Shown in pieces: positions 61,419-64,000 of a DNA stretch of 64,000 bases (position 1 is its first letter; each line of letters starts with the position of its first letter). The notes under the pieces were generated by a model. The model did no database searches, was not told the DNA's origin, and saw nothing but the letters and a program-made list of their open reading frames with translations. The stretch is taken from the NCBI RefSeq assembly GCF_000689415.1, contig NZ_HG322950.1, forward strand, positions 3,851,501-3,915,500, in the 5' to 3' direction. A program made the position numbers and the translations under genes. The stretch is from Pseudomonas knackmussii B13. Its GTDB lineage: Bacteria; Pseudomonadota; Gammaproteobacteria; Pseudomonadales; Pseudomonadaceae.

Positions 61419-61949
61419 CTAAACGTTTGGGTCACGCTTCAACTGCGCCAGTACGCTGAACGGGTTGGGACGCTCTTCCACGTTCTCGCTCGGTTCGGGC
61501 GCTGCTGCAAAACCCGCCGGATGCTGGCATTTCTCAGGGTCATGGGCCGGAACGATGGGCAAGGCGAGCAACAGCTCATCCTCAACCAGAGGTGGCAGGT
61601 CGAGGGGTTCCTCCCCCACTTCCAGCGCATCGTACCCCTTCGGCAGCCCCTCGGCAGACTTGCCCTCCCAGAGGATGGCGAAGTCAGACTCACCGACAAC
61701 CCGGAAGGTCGCCGGCTCAAGGCAACGTTGGCATACCATGCTCACCTGCGCGTCGACTTCGACATGCATGACCGACAGCTTCTGCTCGTCACGGAAGAAG
61801 GAAAACTTCGCCCGGACGTTGCCTTCGCTGCTGGTCAGCTGCTCGCATACCCGCGGCATACTGGCGAGTGGAAGCACACCTTCGAGGGTGACTTCGCGCT
61901 CTACCAATTTGCGCGGATCGACGTGAGGTGGTATCGGCCCATTCAACAT
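61419..61949 (-). CDS. yceD: YceD family protein (DUF177), 23S rRNA accumulation protein
   Basis: 176 residues. It starts MLNGPIPPHVDPRKLVER, as in other Pseudomonas YceD proteins. The CxxC pair is in MVCQRCLEPATF (about 87-98), and the acidic LVEDELLLALPIVPAHD and C-terminal RPNPFSVLAQLKRDPNV are diagnostic. Plant and E. coli homologues assist 23S rRNA accumulation. A consensus sigma70 promoter ends only 9 bp before this ATG, so the mRNA should be leaderless or nearly so; no ribosome site fits in that space. Confidence 0.9.
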   Translation of the reverse strand: MLNGPIPPHVDPRKLVEREVTLEGVLPLASMPRVCEQLTSSEGNVRAKFSFFRDEQKLSVMHVEVDAQVSMVCQRCLEPATFRVVGESDFAILWEGKSAEGLPKGYDALEVGEEPLDLPPLVEDELLLALPIVPAHDPEKCQHPAGFAAAPEPSENVEERPNPFSVLAQLKRDPNV

Positions 61950-61958
61950 AAGCGCGCC

Positions 61959-61986
61959 ATTATAGGGATGCACCCGCCCCTGTCAA
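61959..61986 (-). promoter_or_regulatory. Perfect-consensus sigma70 promoter for yceD-rpmF-plsX
   Basis: On the minus strand TTGACA (61981-61986), 16-bp spacer, TATAAT (61959-61964). Both hexamers are perfect. Expected transcription start is about 61951-61953, 2-4 nt before the yceD ATG at 61949. Confidence 0.9.
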
Positions 61987-62060
61987 AGGAAATTAGCCAT
62001 AAACCGCTGTATGGACAGCCCTTTTCGCTAGAATCGGCGCCCTCACCCAGGAGACATCCG

Positions 62061-62639
62061 ATGCGAACACTGGTTCTCGCCTCCAGCTCGCCGTACCGCC
62101 GCGAACTGCTGCAACGCCTGCGCCTGCCCTTCGACTGCGCGAGCCCGGATATAGATGAAAGCACCCTGCCCGGCGAAAGCGCCGAACAACTGGTACGCCG
62201 ACTCGCAGAAGCCAAGGCGCGCGCCCTTGCCGAACGCTTCCCGAACCACCTGATCATCGGTTCGGACCAGGCAGCCGTCCAGGGCCCGGCAATTCTAGGC
62301 AAACCCCACACACTCGAGCGCGCCGTCGAGCAACTGAAAGCCTCAAGCGGCGCCAGCGTCACCTTCCTCACAGGACTAGCCCTACTGGACAGCAATAGCG
62401 GCCGCTGCCAGGTCGACTGCGTTCCATTCAAGGTGCACTTCCGTGAACTCGACGAAGCCCGCATTCGCCGTTATCTGGAAGCAGAACAACCCTTCGACTG
62501 CGCCGGCAGCTTCAAGGCCGAAGGCCTGGGCATCAGCCTTTTCCGCAGCACCGAGGGCAGCGACAACACCAGCCTGATCGGCCTGCCGCTGATCCGCCTG
62601 GTCGACATGCTTCTTGCCGAAGGCGTGCAGATCCCCTGA
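62061..62639 (+). CDS. maf: Maf/YceF-type nucleotide pyrophosphatase
   Basis: 192 residues. LASSSPYRRELLQRLRLPF at the N-terminus, KARALAERFPNHLIIGSDQAAV (Asp in GSDQ, about 66-70) and CAGSFKAEGLGISLF near the C-terminus. The YceF subgroup hydrolyses 7-methyl-GTP. CAGGAG is 7 nt before the ATG. It is divergent from yceD; the yceD -35 lies 75 bp upstream. A terminator follows at 62644. Confidence 0.94.
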   Translation: MRTLVLASSSPYRRELLQRLRLPFDCASPDIDESTLPGESAEQLVRRLAEAKARALAERFPNHLIIGSDQAAVQGPAILGKPHTLERAVEQLKASSGASVTFLTGLALLDSNSGRCQVDCVPFKVHFRELDEARIRRYLEAEQPFDCAGSFKAEGLGISLFRSTEGSDNTSLIGLPLIRLVDMLLAEGVQIP

Positions 62640-62643
62640 AACG

Positions 62644-62670
62644 AAAAAGCCCGGCCAAAGCCGGGCTTTT
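62644..62670 (+). terminator. Intrinsic terminator after maf
   Basis: 7-bp stem GCCCGGC / GCCGGGC with CAAA loop, preceded by A5 and followed by T4. Confidence 0.88.
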
Positions 62671-62686
62671 CGCATGGGACTGTCCC

Positions 62687-62707
62687 GTCCTGAATAAGGT
62701 TTACACC
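62687..62707 (+). repeat. Left terminal inverted repeat of the IS3-family element
   Basis: 21 bp matching the inverse of 63979-63999 at 19 of 21 positions. The actual tip may be TG at 62681. Confidence 0.85.
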
Positions 62708-62734
62708 TTCGCCCTTATTTCAGGAGAGCCCCCG

Positions 62735-63136
62735 ATGGCAGAAGGTGTTCGTCGCAGCCAGCGTGATTACACGCTGGCTTTTAAACTGGCGGTGGTCGAC
62801 CAGGTCGAAAAAGGAGAAATGAGCTACAAGGAGGCTCAGGCCCGCTATGGCATCCAGGGCCGCTCGACGGTGCTGGTGTGGTTACGCAAGCATGGCCGGC
62901 AGGACTGGAACCAGGGCGCCTCCCTTCGAAAGGCTCGGAGCCCGGATATGAATACCCCGAAATTGCCATTGACCCCGGAACAACGCATCAAGGAACTCGA
63001 GCAGCAGCTTGAGGTGATGAGCCAGAAGGCGCAGTTCTTCGAGGCCGTGGTGAATGTGCTGAAGAATGACTACGGCGTTTCGATCGTAAAAAAGCGTCCC
63101 GGCAAGTCCTCACGCAAAGGCAAGTCCAAGCGCTGA
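62735..63136 (+). CDS. IS3-family transposase OrfA
   Basis: 133 residues. HTH in the first 60 residues (YTLAFKLAVVDQVEKGEMSYKEAQARYGIQGRSTVLVWLRK, key YKEAQARYGI and STVLVWLR), then a leucine-zipper-like coiled coil (EQRIKELEQQLEVMSQKAQFFEAVVNVL). It ends shortly after the A6G slippery site. It binds the IS ends and supplies the N-terminal part of the OrfAB transposase. Confidence 0.9.
   Translation: MAEGVRRSQRDYTLAFKLAVVDQVEKGEMSYKEAQARYGIQGRSTVLVWLRKHGRQDWNQGASLRKARSPDMNTPKLPLTPEQRIKELEQQLEVMSQKAQFFEAVVNVLKNDYGVSIVKKRPGKSSRKGKSKR
63088..63094 (+). other. A6G programmed -1 frameshift heptamer
   Basis: A-AAA-AAG in the orfA frame, the standard IS3 slippery sequence. Shifting -1 here continues into ASRQVL... 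and then MGISRQAYYQ without a stop, giving the OrfAB fusion. Confidence 0.88.
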
Positions 63137-63159
63137 GTGTTAGCAGGGCTTGCCAGTTC

Positions 63160-63957
63160 ATGGGCATCAGCCGCCAGGCGTACTACCAGCGCAACCGGGC
63201 GGCGGATCAGCGCAGCCAGCAGGATCGACAGATCGCCCAGTTCGTGCGGCAGGTACGGATGCGTCAGCCGCGCCTGGGAGCACGCAAGCTGCATTATCTG
63301 TTGCAGCAGCAAGCGGAAGCCGCGTTGCGAGTTGGGCGCGATCGCCTGTTCCGGGTGCTGGCCGAGCACCGCCTGCTGGTTCGACCCAAGCGGGCGTACC
63401 ACAAGACCACCCACAGTTTTCACCGGTTCCATCGCCATCCCAATCTGCTCAAGCCAGGGCCGCAACAGGTCTTGCCCGATGCGCCGGAGCGCGTCTGGGT
63501 TGCCGACATCACCTATCTGCCCAGCCAGAGCGGCCCGCTGTACCTGAGCCTGGTCACCGACGCCTATTCGCGCAAGATCGTCGGCCATCACGTCCACGAC
63601 AGCCTGCACGCCGAGTCGGTGGCCCATGCCTACAGCCAGGCCCTGCGGCGCCGCACGACGCAGGAACCCCTGGTGCATCACTCCGACCGAGGAATTCAGT
63701 ACTGCTCGGGGCTTTACCAACGCCTGCACGCGCAGCACGGAGCAATCTGCTCGATGACCGACGGCTACGACTGTTACCAGAATGCGCTGGCTGAGCGCGT
63801 CAACGGCATCCTGAAGAACGAGTTGCTGGAGCATCCTCCCGCCGACCTCGCGCAGGCGCGCCGCATGGTGCGTGAAGCCGTCGACATCTATAACCGCGAG
63901 CGCCCTCACCTGGCCCTGAAATACAAAACGCCCGATGCGGTGCATCGGGCGTTCTGA
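63160..63957 (+). CDS. IS3-family transposase OrfB (DDE integrase)
   Basis: 265 residues from ATG. HTH_21-like N-terminal part, then the rve integrase core with the catalytic triad Asp in VADITYLP (about 112), Asp in VHHSDRGIQYCS (about 173) and Glu in NALAERVNGILKNELL (about 209). It is normally made as an OrfAB fusion by frameshift at 63088-63094; the same frame is open from there. Both frames look intact, so the element may be active. Confidence 0.93.
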   Translation: MGISRQAYYQRNRAADQRSQQDRQIAQFVRQVRMRQPRLGARKLHYLLQQQAEAALRVGRDRLFRVLAEHRLLVRPKRAYHKTTHSFHRFHRHPNLLKPGPQQVLPDAPERVWVADITYLPSQSGPLYLSLVTDAYSRKIVGHHVHDSLHAESVAHAYSQALRRRTTQEPLVHHSDRGIQYCSGLYQRLHAQHGAICSMTDGYDCYQNALAERVNGILKNELLEHPPADLAQARRMVREAVDIYNRERPHLALKYKTPDAVHRAF

Positions 63958-63978
63958 GGTCTGGAGCATGGCCTGAGA

Positions 63979-63999
63979 GGTGTAAACCTATTTCAGGAC
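63979..63999 (-). repeat. Right terminal inverted repeat of the IS3-family element
   Basis: Inverse of 62687-62707 with two central mismatches; it ends one base before the window edge. Confidence 0.85.
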
Positions 64000-64000
64000 T

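Larger units (their letters stand above)
62681..64000 (+). mobile_element. IS3-family insertion sequence, right end cut by the window
   Basis: Terminal inverted repeats of 21 bp are seen at 62687-62707 and 63979-63999; both begin GTCCTGAA and end GGTTTACACC, differing only at two central bases. They enclose orfA and orfB transposase frames joined by a -1 frameshift site. The right boundary, and thus any target duplication, is not visible. It lies just after the maf terminator, so it probably disrupts no gene. Confidence 0.92.

Noticed and set aside
63088..63160. Broken IS transposase due to frameshift
   Set aside because: The shift lies at a canonical A-AAA-AAG programmed site with an open -1 frame, which is normal for the IS3 family.

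Overview
The window is a GC-rich, densely coded stretch of a Pseudomonas chromosome. Gene content and order follow the P. aeruginosa PAO1 PA2864-PA2972 region as I remember it, but with a complete citronellol/geraniol (acyclic terpene) cluster plus differences. These point to a relative such as the P. citronellolis / P. nitroreducens group. The species is an inference from gene order and repeats, not from a marker gene.

Layout. 1-7 kb: 3' part of a YeiH-type exporter gene, a DoxX protein, a lytic transglycosylase (MltF2-like), TatD, a chemoreceptor preceded by a perfect ANR box, a DUF962 protein and a thioesterase. 7-12 kb: CHAD protein and the moxR-DUF58-tgpA envelope operon, in which moxR carries an apparent 1-nt frameshift. 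12-20 kb: LysR/PACE efflux pair, pyrF, a CBS-domain histidine kinase with a double-receiver response regulator, a YeeE/YedE sulfur-compound transporter, an ethanolamine-type permease behind a sigma54 promoter, and a 57-aa DUF2897 gene. 20-33 kb: atuR and atuABCDEFGH, for oxidation of citronellyl-CoA, carboxylation of geranyl-CoA and hydration of isohexenylglutaconyl-CoA. Three palindromic repeats and a G13 tract lie inside the operon. 33-41.5 kb: REP cluster, a four-gene minus-strand set (VWA lipoprotein, ECF sigma SbrI, anti-sigma SbrR, small lipoprotein), a MocR regulator, a LuxR-type regulator with Glu in place of the phospho-acceptor Asp, and an SBP/DUF4398/OmpA set. 41.5-50 kb: alpha/beta hydrolase, etfBA divergent from ETF-ubiquinone oxidoreductase around a PsrA-type operator, DUF1285, DUF4823, two radical SAM genes and a TetR gene. 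50-62.6 kb: class V aminotransferase, the sRNA rgsA, then one long minus-strand lipid/cell-cycle run (yceD-rpmF-plsX-fabD-fabG-acpP-fabF-pabC-mltG-tmk-holB-pilZ-tatD-like) and divergent maf. 62.68-64 kb: an IS3-family element that runs off the end of the window.

How the parts connect. The Atu pathway makes acyl-CoA intermediates, and the electrons taken by AtuD should pass through the ETF and ETF-QO encoded about 15 kb away. Most regulatory proposals here (ANR, PsrA, sigma54, AtuR, LysR, MocR, near-leaderless yceD) come from exact motif matches in intergenic DNA and are testable. I see no CRISPR array, prophage, tRNA or rRNA gene. I found no clearly undescribed multi-gene system. The nearest candidate is the VWA-lipoprotein/SbrIR set.
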